Below are positions 26,398 to 36,386 of a stretch of DNA of 64,000 nt, in pieces (the stretch's first letter is position 1; every line of letters begins with the position of its first letter). The notes under the pieces were generated by a model. It had not been told where the DNA came from, made no database searches, and saw nothing but the letters and a program-made list of their open reading frames with translations. Origin of the DNA: Leptospira jelokensis. GTDB lineage: Bacteria; Spirochaetota; Leptospiria; Leptospirales; Leptospiraceae. The translations under genes were made by a program, and so were the position numbers. The DNA is taken from NCBI RefSeq assembly GCF_004769635.1, contig NZ_RQGH01000011.1, forward strand, positions 395,501 to 459,500, given 5' to 3'.

Positions 26398-26997
26398 TCA
26401 AGTTTGGTGTTTGAGGAATGATTCCTGCAATTGGTTCGAAGCCTCTCGCCAATTGGTTTGCCACTGAGCCGACCCATTTGGTCCAACCACATTGGTGATC
26501 ACAAGATAGGCCGTGACTGGGATTTGGAATCGTTCTGCCACTTTTGTGAGACCAAACATTTCCAAATTTTCTACTTGGAAATGTTCCCACATTTTTTTCT
26601 TTTCTGCATCTATCTCTTGTAAGGTGATTGTTGTAGGTGCATTGCAGATTGTTTCTGAAAAACTAGGATCAGATTTTAGAGAGTGGAAGGGCGGGTTTGT
26701 GGGGAGTTGTTTACCTAATCCAAACAAATCACTGATTTCTTTGGAATGGACTTCTTTTGGAGAGACGATGGCTCCCATTGGATACGAGGACCATGGATAC
26801 ACACCACAAGATCCCAAAAACACAATTTGCTCCACATCAGGATTTTGCAATAGATAACTAGAAACTTGGATGGCTTGTTCTAAATTCCCAATTCCCATGG
26901 GTTCCAAATGTGGGAATTTTGATTGCTTACGAAGTAGGTCAATTTCTCCTTCGAAAGCAGATGTAATCAGTGTTTGTTTGTGATTAAACTTAAACAA
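26398..26997 (-). CDS. nucleoside phosphorylase-like protein, short
   Basis: About 199 residues from TTG at 26997, which overlaps the argC stop by eight bases (a longer TTG start at 27021 is possible). It resembles the PNP/MTAN/futalosine hydrolase superfamily: TSAFEGE near the N-terminus, the GSCGV strand-turn with SYPMGAIVSP, and VENLEMFG as the ribose-binding Glu segment. The usual catalytic Asp after the second Glu appears as Asn (ITNVVG). It is shorter than typical members (about 230-250), so an altered or lost activity is possible. Confidence 0.6.
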   Translation of the reverse strand: MFKFNHKQTLITSAFEGEIDLLRKQSKFPHLEPMGIGNLEQAIQVSSYLLQNPDVEQIVFLGSCGVYPWSSYPMGAIVSPKEVHSKEISDLFGLGKQLPTNPPFHSLKSDPSFSETICNAPTTITLQEIDAEKKKMWEHFQVENLEMFGLTKVAERFQIPVTAYLVITNVVGPNGSAQWQTNWREASNQLQESFLKHQT

Positions 26998-28006
26998 GAC
27001 CTTCTGTTTCCGGATACCCAAACATTAAATTTAAATTCTGAAGGGCTTGTCCTGCCGCTCCTTTTTGTAAATTGTCTAAGGCTGAGATGATGGCAAGGGT
27101 ATTCCCTTTTACTTTGAATCCGATATCCAAAAAGTTTGTGTTTTGGACTTTTTTTAATTCAAGCTCTTCTGGTGTTTTGTACAAACGAAGGAAGGGTTCT
27201 CTTTCGGCCACTGACTGGAGTTTTTCTTGGATCTCGGAACTGTCCACTGGCTTTGCAAAGGGAATGTAAATGGCTGTTAGGATCCCTCGGTAAACAGGGA
27301 GTAGGTGGGGGGTAAAATGAATTTCTTTTGGTTCACTGCCAACAAAGGCATACTCTTCCATTTCAGGTTCATGTTGGTGGCTGAGTACTTTATATGCTCG
27401 AAAGTTTTCATAAACATGGGTGTATGCGAATTGGATTTCTTCTGTCCTGCCACCAGCGCCACTCACACCTGACTTTGCATCCACGATGATTGGGCCGACA
27501 ATTTGGTTTCGTAGGTTACCAAGGATCGCAATCGGCAAAATGGCAGAAGTAGCAAAACAACCAGGATTTGAAACAAAGTTTGCGTGTTTCAGTTTTTCAC
27601 GGAAAAGTTCAGGTAACCCAAATACCACCTTGTCCATCCATTCAAATTTTGTGTGTTTGAATTTGTAAGCCACTTCGAATTTCGCTTTGTCATGCAAGCG
27701 AAAGGTTCCGGATAAATCGATGACCTTTCGGTTTTGGCCGAGAAATTCCGGTGCCTTTTCCAAAGAAACTTCATTGGGAGTGGCAAGTACGATATGAGCA
27801 TCCGTAGGGACCGCTGCGTCATGTTTTTGGAAGACAAGGTCTGGCAAATGGCTTAGGTCAGGGAAAACTTCACGGATGTGTTTTCCATCCACTTGGTTGG
27901 AAGTGATGTGCACAAGTTGGAAGTTGGGGTGGTGGGCCAGTAAACCAGTGAGCTCTTTGCCAGTCAGTCCGCCGGCACCAATGATTGCGAGTTTAGTTTG
28001 TTTCAT
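26990..28006 (-). CDS. argC: N-acetyl-gamma-glutamyl-phosphate reductase
   Basis: 338 residues from the preferred ATG at 28006. It reduces N-acetylglutamyl phosphate to the semialdehyde in arginine synthesis. The NADP-binding loop GAGGLTGKEL (near 10-19) and the catalytic Cys in VSNPGCFATS are present, and the GVSGAGG phosphate motif follows. Full length for the short-type ArgC. No other arg gene is adjacent. The TTG at 28024 upstream is less likely. Confidence 0.93.
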   Translation of the reverse strand: MKQTKLAIIGAGGLTGKELTGLLAHHPNFQLVHITSNQVDGKHIREVFPDLSHLPDLVFQKHDAAVPTDAHIVLATPNEVSLEKAPEFLGQNRKVIDLSGTFRLHDKAKFEVAYKFKHTKFEWMDKVVFGLPELFREKLKHANFVSNPGCFATSAILPIAILGNLRNQIVGPIIVDAKSGVSGAGGRTEEIQFAYTHVYENFRAYKVLSHQHEPEMEEYAFVGSEPKEIHFTPHLLPVYRGILTAIYIPFAKPVDSSEIQEKLQSVAEREPFLRLYKTPEELELKKVQNTNFLDIGFKVKGNTLAIISALDNLQKGAAGQALQNLNLMFGYPETEGLV

Positions 28007-28102
28007 AAACGGAACCAAGGTCAAGGATTCGGAATGATCCTAGGTTGTCAAACGGCTCTATGAACAAAATGCTTGCTTTTCCGTTGCCTTCGAATTAAAT
28101 GA

Positions 28103-29734
28103 TTGGACTTCTTTATGGTCACCTCCTCGAGTTTATTACTCCAGTTCGCTAACCAAATGAAATCAAAAGGACTTTTGATTTTGATTTCGATTCGAATGGT
28201 GATTGGTTGGATTGGAGTCCTTGCAACATTTCTGAACTTTGGCAAACCCTCCATCTTCATCGCCATCGGTTTTACATTTTATTTCTTTGGCACTTCGTTA
28301 CTCGGGAAATATATTATCCTAAACAAACAAAAAAATCCCATTGGGAACCGATGGATCATGTTTTGTTTGGGAATTGATTTCTCTGTTTTACTCTTAGGAT
28401 TTTGTCTGGCAATTTTTGCACATCCTGTTGGGATGAGGGCCTTACCCATCCAAAACTCAATTTTCTTTTCTTTGTTTTTATTATACCAACTTTACATTTC
28501 CTTTTTTTTACACAGAACATTTTCCATTGTCATGGGGATCATTGTGAGTTGTGGGTATTTAAGTGTGATTTATTTTGCACACCACCTGGGTGTTGTCATC
28601 GATTTTGGATACCAATTGTCACCCCAAGGACCAAACGGAGTACTTTTCATATTAGAAATACTAAAAGTAATTTTTCTAATAGCAAAAACCATTTGTATTG
28701 TGAAACTCGTAACTTTTTTACTTGATATATTAGAAAACAATAACCAAAAGTTGGCAACGGAACTCGACGAAAGGGAATCGAGTCTCATCCAGAGTGATCG
28801 TTTGGTGACACTTGGTTCCCTTGCTTCCAACGTAGCCCATGAAATTAAAAATCCATTGGCAGGAATTTTATCGATGGTAAACTTTTTATTGGAAGAAGAA
28901 AAACGTTTCCTTACCAATCGAGAACCTCTCTGGAAAGAAAAAGAAAAACGGATTGTGTGGAAACACCGAACGAAAAAACAAAAGAGAGAGGAGTTGGATA
29001 TGATCTTACAACTCTTTTCCTTCCTACCTCGGAATGATGCATTTTATTTAGCAGATCGTTGCATTGATTTAGGCATTGATTATCATAGTTTTGAAGGATT
29101 GGGAAGAGAGGAGGGGCGGGATTGGGAGTTTGTTTTTGCTTGGTTAAAATACAAAACGATGGAAAATGCAAATTTGTTAATTTCCAACTCGATCCACAGA
29201 ACAGAGAAAGTCATTGCAACCTTCCAACAATTTTCAAAACCATTTCAGGATACGGAAAAAGAAGTGGTACGCATTGGTCCTGGCATAAGAGACATTCTGA
29301 TTTTGTACAACCAGTATCTAGAAATGAATCGGAATTTGAAGACAGAAATTGATGAACGATTGGAAGCGAAAGTAAATGAACCTGCCATCAAATTGGTTTG
29401 GTCACATTTGGTGTACAATGCAATCCAAGCCACACCAAACCAATCGGGGGAAATTCAGGTGAAAGTATTCCGCAATCGAGAAAACCAAATTGAAGTGAAT
29501 TTTACCGATAATGGACCCGGAATTCCGAAACATTTACAGAGTTCCGTATTCCAACCGTTTTTTACGACCAAAGAAAAAGGAGATGGCATTGGCCTTGGAC
29601 TTTTCATTTGTAAAAACATCATCACCGAACAAGGTGGAACCATTCATTTTCGTTCGGAACCTGGAAACACTACCTTTCGTATTTGTTTGCCAGAATCAAA
29701 ACGGAAGGATCAGGAAAAGGATGGAAAGGAGTAA
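28103..29734 (+). CDS. membrane sensor histidine kinase with insert in DHp domain
   Basis: 543 residues (TTG start; ATG at 28115 is the alternative). Six or so membrane helices (about 22-210), then the H-box with His246 in NVAHEIKNPLAG. Unusually, about 100 charged residues (262-360) separate this from the second helix (ENANLLISNSIHRTEKVI). The ATPase domain follows with N439, G1 DNGPGIP (469-475) and G2 GDGIGLGL. It is the first of three genes, three bases before the haem-type lipoprotein; no receiver domain is attached, so phosphate may pass to the hybrid kinase downstream or elsewhere. Confidence 0.88.
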   Translation: MDFFMVTSSSLLLQFANQMKSKGLLILISIRMVIGWIGVLATFLNFGKPSIFIAIGFTFYFFGTSLLGKYIILNKQKNPIGNRWIMFCLGIDFSVLLLGFCLAIFAHPVGMRALPIQNSIFFSLFLLYQLYISFFLHRTFSIVMGIIVSCGYLSVIYFAHHLGVVIDFGYQLSPQGPNGVLFILEILKVIFLIAKTICIVKLVTFLLDILENNNQKLATELDERESSLIQSDRLVTLGSLASNVAHEIKNPLAGILSMVNFLLEEEKRFLTNREPLWKEKEKRIVWKHRTKKQKREELDMILQLFSFLPRNDAFYLADRCIDLGIDYHSFEGLGREEGRDWEFVFAWLKYKTMENANLLISNSIHRTEKVIATFQQFSKPFQDTEKEVVRIGPGIRDILILYNQYLEMNRNLKTEIDERLEAKVNEPAIKLVWSHLVYNAIQATPNQSGEIQVKVFRNRENQIEVNFTDNGPGIPKHLQSSVFQPFFTTKEKGDGIGLGLFICKNIITEQGGTIHFRSEPGNTTFRICLPESKRKDQEKDGKE

Positions 29735-29737
29735 TCG

Positions 29738-30280
29738 ATGAAAGTTTGGAGTTTTGTATTCTGTCTTGCCATCACCCTCTACTGCAAAACTGAGAAATTA
29801 GAGTATGAGGAAAGAGCCCTTCAGATCACAAGAGAGGCAAAAACAAACCTTTCTAAGAAATTGATGGAAGCGATGAAAGAAGGAGGGACAAAAAAAGCGA
29901 TTCCCTTTTGCCATGAAAATGCACTCACTTTCACAGAATCCTTAGGGAAAAAAGCAAATGTAGAATTGAAGCGGATCTCAAACCGGCCAAGAAATCCAAA
30001 AAACGCACTCACGAAGGAGGAAAAAGAAATCTTTTCGTTGGTTCAAAATGCAAAAGGAAAGGATGGAGTTTTTCCAAACCACCTTGTTTCGTCGGATAGA
30101 GCAGTGACAGTTTTTGTGCCCATCACCATCCAGGGCCAATGTGTCCAGTGCCATGGAAAACCAGAAGGAATGGAAAAAGAAACAAAAGAAATTCTAAAAA
30201 CATTATACCCAAATGACCTTGCTCTTGGTTACGAAGTAGGAGATCTAAGAGGACTTTTTGCAGTTACATTCAAAAAGTAA
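29738..30280 (+). CDS. DUF3365/Tll0287-like haem lipoprotein
   Basis: 180 residues. The lipobox ends TLY-C (Cys16), so it is membrane-anchored outside the cytoplasm. The C-terminal half matches Tll0287-like (DUF3365) sensor domains: VFVPITIQGQCVQCHG, with CVQCH (Cys135, Cys138, His139) as a c-type haem site. Such domains are usually fused to kinases; here it is encoded alone between two kinases. Likely senses redox or a gas and signals to the kinase upstream or downstream. Functional link is inferred from position (gaps of 3 and 15 bases). Confidence 0.8.
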   Translation: MKVWSFVFCLAITLYCKTEKLEYEERALQITREAKTNLSKKLMEAMKEGGTKKAIPFCHENALTFTESLGKKANVELKRISNRPRNPKNALTKEEKEIFSLVQNAKGKDGVFPNHLVSSDRAVTVFVPITIQGQCVQCHGKPEGMEKETKEILKTLYPNDLALGYEVGDLRGLFAVTFKK

Positions 30281-30295
30281 TTTTACCAAACCAAT

Positions 30296-32674
30296 ATGAT
30301 CCATCCAATTGCATTTATTAAAAACAAACCAGAGTTATGTGCTTTTGTCTTAGAACATGGTTTGTTTGGATTTTTAATTTGGGATACAAGTTTGGGAATG
30401 GTGTATCCGAGCGAAATTGCGACAAAGTCAATGGGACTTGTTCCACACCAATCCTTTCCTGCCGCATGTTTACTTAACCACTCGGGTTACAATTTAGATC
30501 CAAAGTACAAACCAAATCATTCATTTTTTGGTCGGATTTGTTTTGATCCAAATGAGAGTGCTGGTTTCCCATTTCATTTTCACTCTATTGAAGTTTCAGA
30601 GGGTGGGAAATCATACCGTATCTTAGCGTTAGATGCTGCCTTAAACAAAAATGAAGAAAACCAAATTCCTATCATCCAATCCGAGATGGAACTCAAATCA
30701 GTGTCAAGGTTACTCGACCAGATGGCGAATTTGGCAAAAATCGGTGGTTGGGATTTGGATTTACGCACTGGCAAAGCCAATTGGACTGATGTGACAAAAC
30801 GCATCCACGAAGTGGAAGATGATTTTAATCCAAGTGTCGAATCGGGACTTCAGTTTTACCACTCCGAAGAGAGTCGAACCAAAATCACAAATGCAGTGAA
30901 CGCTTTACTTGAGATGGGCACAGAATACGATTTAGAATTGGAAATGGTGACTGCAAAAGGGAACCAAACTTGGGTGCGAACCATCGGGCGAGCTGAATAT
31001 GAAAATGAAAAAATCGTAAAAATTTATGGAATCATACAAGATATCAATGATCGGAAAAAATGGGAGATGGCACTTGCCTCTCAAACTGCCATCTTATGGT
31101 CGTTTGTTGAACATGCGCCGGCTGCTGTTGCCATGCTCGACCAGGAGATGCGTTACATTGCACTCAGCCAAAGATGGATTGAAGATTATAAAATCCCTCT
31201 TTTAAAAGAAGAACTCATTGGAAAATGCCACTACGAAGTGTTTCCGAATATCAGTGATGAGTGGAAAAAGATCCATACACGGGGGTTAGCTGGTGAAATT
31301 TTAAAATCTGATGAGGACATATGGAGGCCACCAGGTTGGGAAAAAGACCAAGTGATCCAATGGGAAATTCGTCCTTGGAATTTATTATCAGGTGGAATCG
31401 GTGGGATTCTTATGTTCACTCGGGACATCACGGAATCCTATGAAACCAAACTTGAATTGAAACATGCCAAGGAAGTTGCGGAAAAGTCTTATAATGCAAA
31501 ATCAGAATTTTTAGCCAATATGAGCCATGAAATCCGGACACCATTGAATGGGATCATAGGGTATTCCGACTTACTGGCCGAAACCTTGGTTGATACTGCG
31601 TTTAATGAATATGCTCAAATCATCAAACAATCCGCTCATACTTTACTCAATATTGTTAATGATATTTTGGATTTTTCAAAGGCAGAAGCAGGGAAATTAC
31701 AATTAGCAGAAGAACCAAATGACTTAAAAAAGGTAATCTTAGATTCGATTCGAATTATGGACATCCAAGCAATCACAAAGGGGCTTGATATCAGATTGGA
31801 TTTGGATGGGAACATTCCCAAAACACTGATGTTTGATGCCAATCGTTTGCGCCAAGTCATGTTAAATCTAATTGGGAACGCATTAAAATTTACCGAAATT
31901 GGTTTTATCGTATGTAAGTTAGAGCGATTGGAATCAACGCTAGAAGCTGAAGTTTTGGTTCGCATTTCTGTAAAAGATACTGGAATTGGAATTGCTTTGG
32001 AGAATCAAAAAAAGATTTTTGATTCTTTTACCCAAGAAGATTTTTCCACAACACGTAAGTTTGGTGGAACAGGGCTCGGTCTTGCCATTAGTCGTCAATT
32101 ACTAAGTTTGATGAAGTCTGAACTACAGGTAAGTAGTACACTTGGACAAGGAAGTGAATTTTATTTTATCATTCCGTTTAGATTGCCTGAGGTTGATTTG
32201 AATTTAAAGTCTGATTCTCCCAATGTGATGGAAGATTTAGAAGGAAAAGAGAATAAAACCAATCGTTCTGGACTTAAAATTTTAGTGGTTGAAGACAATC
32301 TTGTGAATATGGGCCTTATGAAAAATTTTATCAAACGGATCGTAACCGATGTTTCCATTTTGGAAGCTGAAAATGGGGAAGAGGCCATCTCCGTTTTCCA
32401 AAAAGAGAACCCTCACCTCATTTTGATGGACATCCAAATGCCAGTGAAAAACGGTTATGATGCAACAATTGCCATACGTTCTTTACCTGCGGGAACCAAT
32501 GTTCCCATCATTGCAGTAACGGCTGGGATCATCGATGGAGAAAAGGAAAAATGTTTTGCAGTGGGTATGAATGATTATTTGAGTAAACCTGTTCAAAAAG
32601 AGAATCTAAAACAAATTTTACGGAAGTGGTTATTGGAAGAGGATTCAAGAATCAAACCGGAACAATCCTCCTAA
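30296..32674 (+). CDS. PAS hybrid histidine kinase with C-terminal receiver
   Basis: 792 residues, cytoplasmic (no clear membrane helix). N-terminal region without a family I recognise (1-130), PAS/PAC (about 140-258), second PAS (265-385), HisKA with His411 in [12 protein letters not shown], HATPase (N-box near 524-528, G1 KDTGIGI, G2 GGTGLGL), then a receiver with phospho-acceptor Asp712 (LILMDIQMP) and the conserved Thr/Lys (AVTAG, LSKP). Third gene of the operon, with the second kinase and the haem lipoprotein. Its last 30 bases overlap the 3' end of the convergent porin gene. Confidence 0.93.
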   Translation: MIHPIAFIKNKPELCAFVLEHGLFGFLIWDTSLGMVYPSEIATKSMGLVPHQSFPAACLLNHSGYNLDPKYKPNHSFFGRICFDPNESAGFPFHFHSIEVSEGGKSYRILALDAALNKNEENQIPIIQSEMELKSVSRLLDQMANLAKIGGWDLDLRTGKANWTDVTKRIHEVEDDFNPSVESGLQFYHSEESRTKITNAVNALLEMGTEYDLELEMVTAKGNQTWVRTIGRAEYENEKIVKIYGIIQDINDRKKWEMALASQTAILWSFVEHAPAAVAMLDQEMRYIALSQRWIEDYKIPLLKEELIGKCHYEVFPNISDEWKKIHTRGLAGEILKSDEDIWRPPGWEKDQVIQWEIRPWNLLSGGIGGILMFTRDITESYETKLELKHAKEVAEKSYNAKSEFLANMSHEIRTPLNGIIGYSDLLAETLVDTAFNEYAQIIKQSAHTLLNIVNDILDFSKAEAGKLQLAEEPNDLKKVILDSIRIMDIQAITKGLDIRLDLDGNIPKTLMFDANRLRQVMLNLIGNALKFTEIGFIVCKLERLESTLEAEVLVRISVKDTGIGIALENQKKIFDSFTQEDFSTTRKFGGTGLGLAISRQLLSLMKSELQVSSTLGQGSEFYFIIPFRLPEVDLNLKSDSPNVMEDLEGKENKTNRSGLKILVVEDNLVNMGLMKNFIKRIVTDVSILEAENGEEAISVFQKENPHLILMDIQMPVKNGYDATIAIRSLPAGTNVPIIAVTAGIIDGEKEKCFAVGMNDYLSKPVQKENLKQILRKWLLEEDSRIKPEQSS

Positions 32675-34225
32675 ACGTACCATCAGTGATTCTGATACGG
32701 CACTAGAACGAGTATTAGGATTCCCTGGATCTCTCAGTTCACCGACTTGTAAAACTGGATCATATTGTTGGATATGAGCGGATAACCCTGCATAACGGTC
32801 TACGTCTTTGTAATATGTGCGAAACACATCTGTTTGTAGAAAAAATCGAACCCGTTCTTCGGGATCATAATTCATTCGAAACCCATAATTTAAATTCTCT
32901 CGAATCGCACCCATGACCCTAGGATTTGTGGTCCATTGGAAGGTATCGGGACGACTGATGGTGAGTAAATTTGGGTCTGCACCCACTAACACCTCTGGGT
33001 TTGTGATTTTGGAAATACCACCGTGGAGACCCAGTCCAAATTCTTTGGAAACATCATAGTTCAAACTTAAAAAACCAGTGGCTTCCTTGGGGGATTCAAA
33101 TTTACGTTTTGTATTTGCCTTTGCATCTGTCGCATAACCGCCTGTTAAATATCCGAATTGGCTGTTCGAAAATTCTTCGCCATATGTAGTCGTTTGGAAA
33201 GGTGCGATTCCTGACGAGGTAATTGAAGTTAGGTTTGTTCCGTATGATACCTCTCCTCTTGATTCAAAATTTCCAAGTTTCCAAACAAACCCTACCGAAA
33301 CTCCTCCAGAATTTAAGGTGGCCCTCTCTTGGTTTTCTTTTTGGTTTAGTGCAGATAATACCGTTTGGTTCGTGTTTGGTGACTGGTCCGGATATAACGT
33401 TTGCCCATCTCTTGCCGAATCAGTTTTTGGATCACTCACTTTGAGTTTTGTTCCTATGGCAGAAGTGGTGAAAAGAAAATTGGAATGAGGGATCCAATCG
33501 ATCCGAAAAGCAACCGTAGGCATAGAATTTCTTTCAATATTTGTTTTTACGTTGGGGTCATTGTGGAAACCTGTGGTTCCAACTGCCGTTCCTAATTTAA
33601 ACTCACCTAACTTGTACCAGATGCCAATTTGTTCTCTTTGCCAACCAATGTTTCCAGAGGCGGACATAAAGGCACTAGCGTTGTAGGATTGGGGAAATAC
33701 TCCAGCAAAAAGGTCCCAAGTTCTTCCTAGAAAAATCTGCAATTTCAAACTAGGGTTGTATTGGAAATACATTTGCCTGACCCTAGGTTTTGTTTCTGCT
33801 CCCACAGCACTTTTGGTTACATCCACAAAGTCAGCTTCAAAAATCGCTTTTGCTTTGTTCCCATACCCAATCTCTGCACCCAGTAACGAACTTGTTGGGT
33901 AAATTCCTGAGCGAGGTTCTGCATCCCTAGCTTGCACTTCCCGTTTGGCAACCGTCGGTCCCACTAAATTATCAAAACCAAAAGATAAAACCGACCGGTT
34001 GGCGTAGGCAAAATCAGTTTTGAGCATACCGGTGACTTTGAATTGTAACTCAGGCATTTGGTTGGATTTTGGGTCAACTGTTGGCTCTTTGGAAATCCCT
34101 TGCGGAGGGTAAAGTGTTGTGCCGTCTTTGGAAATTGTTTTTTCTTCTTTTTCCGATTGTGAATGAAGTGATTGGGAAAGACAAAGGAACAGATAAAGGA
34201 AAAGCATCGGAAATAGTGGTTTCAT
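32645..34225 (-). CDS. porin-like outer-membrane beta-barrel protein
   Basis: 526 residues with a Sec signal (cleaved after LHSQS) and a beta-barrel region rich in alternating aromatic strands, resembling the DcaP/OprO-type porins annotated in Leptospira. A short proline-rich linker precedes the barrel (residues 25-60). It ends in FRFDS, close to the usual C-terminal barrel signature. No lipobox. Probably a general or specific porin in the outer membrane. Shares 30 bases at the 3' end with the convergent hybrid kinase. The family assignment is moderate. Confidence 0.66.
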   Translation of the reverse strand: MKPLFPMLFLYLFLCLSQSLHSQSEKEEKTISKDGTTLYPPQGISKEPTVDPKSNQMPELQFKVTGMLKTDFAYANRSVLSFGFDNLVGPTVAKREVQARDAEPRSGIYPTSSLLGAEIGYGNKAKAIFEADFVDVTKSAVGAETKPRVRQMYFQYNPSLKLQIFLGRTWDLFAGVFPQSYNASAFMSASGNIGWQREQIGIWYKLGEFKLGTAVGTTGFHNDPNVKTNIERNSMPTVAFRIDWIPHSNFLFTTSAIGTKLKVSDPKTDSARDGQTLYPDQSPNTNQTVLSALNQKENQERATLNSGGVSVGFVWKLGNFESRGEVSYGTNLTSITSSGIAPFQTTTYGEEFSNSQFGYLTGGYATDAKANTKRKFESPKEATGFLSLNYDVSKEFGLGLHGGISKITNPEVLVGADPNLLTISRPDTFQWTTNPRVMGAIRENLNYGFRMNYDPEERVRFFLQTDVFRTYYKDVDRYAGLSAHIQQYDPVLQVGELRDPGNPNTRSSAVSESLMVRLGGLFRFDS

Positions 34226-34335
34226 GAAAATTTTCCTTGTCTGTGATCTAGTAAAAATGTTAGAACACTCTATACTTTGTCTGAACTATTTGCAAGAAAA
34301 CATTTTCATTCCGCTAAGGAAAGGATTCAATCTTT

Positions 34336-36381
34336 ATGAAATTGAAATGGGAACCCAATTCACTCCGAACCAAACTCATTGGCCTTACGATCCTTTCTGT
34401 TACCCTTGCCTGCGGGTTAACTGGTTTTTTGAGTTTTTATGTAGGGAGAAGTACGATCATTTCAAAATTAGAAAGTTTTGATATGGTGAAAATCCTAGAA
34501 TCGAAGTCTGCGACAATCGATTCGATTTTGGAACGAGCTAAGGAGACAGCGGTTCTCATTGCAAACGACCAGCATACGATCCGCTGGGCAAAAACTGGTG
34601 AACCAAAAGGAGGAGAGGGAGATACGGTTTTTAAAAATCTCACAACTTACAAATCGAAATTAGGTTATATAACGTATTTAGGGATCATCAATCCTTTAAC
34701 CAAAAACTATTGGAATGAGTCTGCCAAAAAGATTGATACACTTCGCGAAACTGATCCTGACGATAGTTGGTTTTATGAATTAATGGAATCAAAAAAAGAA
34801 TTGGTAACCAATATGGATTATACTGCGGAGTACAAATCATATGCTATATTCGTGAATGCGGTCGCGGTAGAAAACGGGAATCCAGTGCTTGTGAGTTCTA
34901 TTGGGATCGATGTTTCGGTAGCTTCAAAACAATTTACACAAATTGACCAGTTTGGAGGGGAAAGTTGGCTCGTTGACAACCAAGGGAACATCCAACTTGC
35001 TTTGGATAGCAGTTTGATCGATCAAAGTATTAGTAAAACGTTTCCCGATGGAGTCGTTGCAAAACTAAAACATGCAAGTGATGAGGTTTTTATATTTTCA
35101 GGGAAAGATTTAGAGGGCAAACATTGTCTTTATGGGAGTTACAAACTCCATTCTGTCCCTTGGCGAGTGATTTACCGAGTCCCTCTGTCAAACATGACAA
35201 AGTCATTGGATGTGATTGCTTTGTTTACATTGATCAGTATCCTATTTTCTGTTGTGGTAGTTTCGATTGGTATGGGCTATGTGTTAACGAAGGTGACTCA
35301 TGCAATTCGGGAAGCTTCCATGCTGATGAATCGGATCTCACATAATGAATTATCATTTGAAGTGCCTAAAGTTCAATTGAATCGTAAAGATGAGATCGGT
35401 GGTATGGCAAAAAGTTTAGAGAAGATGCGCCAAAACTTAATCGTCATCGTTCAAAAAATCCAAAAACTTTCTGAATCCATCACTGGAAAAAGTTCCCACC
35501 TTTCTTCTTTGGCTTCTGATTCTTCAGCGACGATTGAAGAAATTGCTTCCTCCGTGCAAGAATTATCAGCTAGTGCAGAAAATGTCTCTGCGTCCGCAGA
35601 GGAGATCTCCTCCCAGTCCAATTCTATGATTGAAACTTTAAATTTACTCGGAAGTGAAATGGAACTTGTCTCCAAAGGGGCAGAAAGGATAGAAGGGAAA
35701 GCAAGTGAACTGGAATCATTTGTTGGAAAATCACTATTAGATGCAAAGTCTCTTTTTGAAACGATCAATACTAAAATACAAAATGCAGTAAAGGATGCAG
35801 AAGCCATCAAAGAAATTCGTGAACTTGCGAGTATGATTGCAGAAATTGGTGACCAAACCAACTTACTTTCGTTAAATGCTGCAATTGAAGCTGCGAGAGC
35901 AGGGGAACATGGAAGGGGATTTGCTGTCGTTGCCACAGAAGTTTCCAATTTAGCTGGTAAATCACAAGATACTGTCAAAAAAATTGTGGAACTCAACCAC
36001 AAACTAGAAAAAGCCATGTTGGAAATGGTTGACTCTGTCAAAGAACTTTTGGGAATGATTACTGGGAAAGTGATCCCTGATTATGAAGGTGTGGTGGCAA
36101 GTGGAAAGGAATACCGCATCCAATCGGAAGAAATCAATTCTCTTGCAAAACGAACTTTTTTATTGGCAAAAGAAATTAGTTCCAGTATCAGCGAAGTCCA
36201 CCACGCCATCATTTCCGTATCTGAAGCGATGAACCAAAACGCATTGGCACTTGGTGAGATCAGTTCAGGAACCAACCAAATGAGTGAAGTATCGATGCAA
36301 ACAGCTGATAGTTCTGCCGAACTCAATCAAACTGCAATTGATATGAAAGACATAGCGTATCAGTTTAAAATTGAATCATAG
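34336..36381 (+). CDS. methyl-accepting chemotaxis protein with Cache domain
   Basis: 681 residues. Helix 1 at about 12-31, periplasmic dCache-like sensor (about 35-285) containing the FGGESWLVDNQGNI motif, helix 2 at about 293-315, HAMP, and a signalling domain with the conserved hairpin tip EIGDQTNLLSLNAAIEAARAGE. It senses a small molecule outside and controls CheA. Glu/Gln methylation helices are visible around 385-440 and 640-670. Monocistronic, divergent from the porin, convergent with the ankyrin operon (5 bases). Confidence 0.92.
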   Translation: MKLKWEPNSLRTKLIGLTILSVTLACGLTGFLSFYVGRSTIISKLESFDMVKILESKSATIDSILERAKETAVLIANDQHTIRWAKTGEPKGGEGDTVFKNLTTYKSKLGYITYLGIINPLTKNYWNESAKKIDTLRETDPDDSWFYELMESKKELVTNMDYTAEYKSYAIFVNAVAVENGNPVLVSSIGIDVSVASKQFTQIDQFGGESWLVDNQGNIQLALDSSLIDQSISKTFPDGVVAKLKHASDEVFIFSGKDLEGKHCLYGSYKLHSVPWRVIYRVPLSNMTKSLDVIALFTLISILFSVVVVSIGMGYVLTKVTHAIREASMLMNRISHNELSFEVPKVQLNRKDEIGGMAKSLEKMRQNLIVIVQKIQKLSESITGKSSHLSSLASDSSATIEEIASSVQELSASAENVSASAEEISSQSNSMIETLNLLGSEMELVSKGAERIEGKASELESFVGKSLLDAKSLFETINTKIQNAVKDAEAIKEIRELASMIAEIGDQTNLLSLNAAIEAARAGEHGRGFAVVATEVSNLAGKSQDTVKKIVELNHKLEKAMLEMVDSVKELLGMITGKVIPDYEGVVASGKEYRIQSEEINSLAKRTFLLAKEISSSISEVHHAIISVSEAMNQNALALGEISSGTNQMSEVSMQTADSSAELNQTAIDMKDIAYQFKIES

Positions 36382-36386
36382 TTTGT

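Noticed and set aside
35451..36041. Minus-strand open frame (196 codons) across the first chemoreceptor
   Set aside because: Same reason: antisense shadow of the coiled-coil signalling domain.
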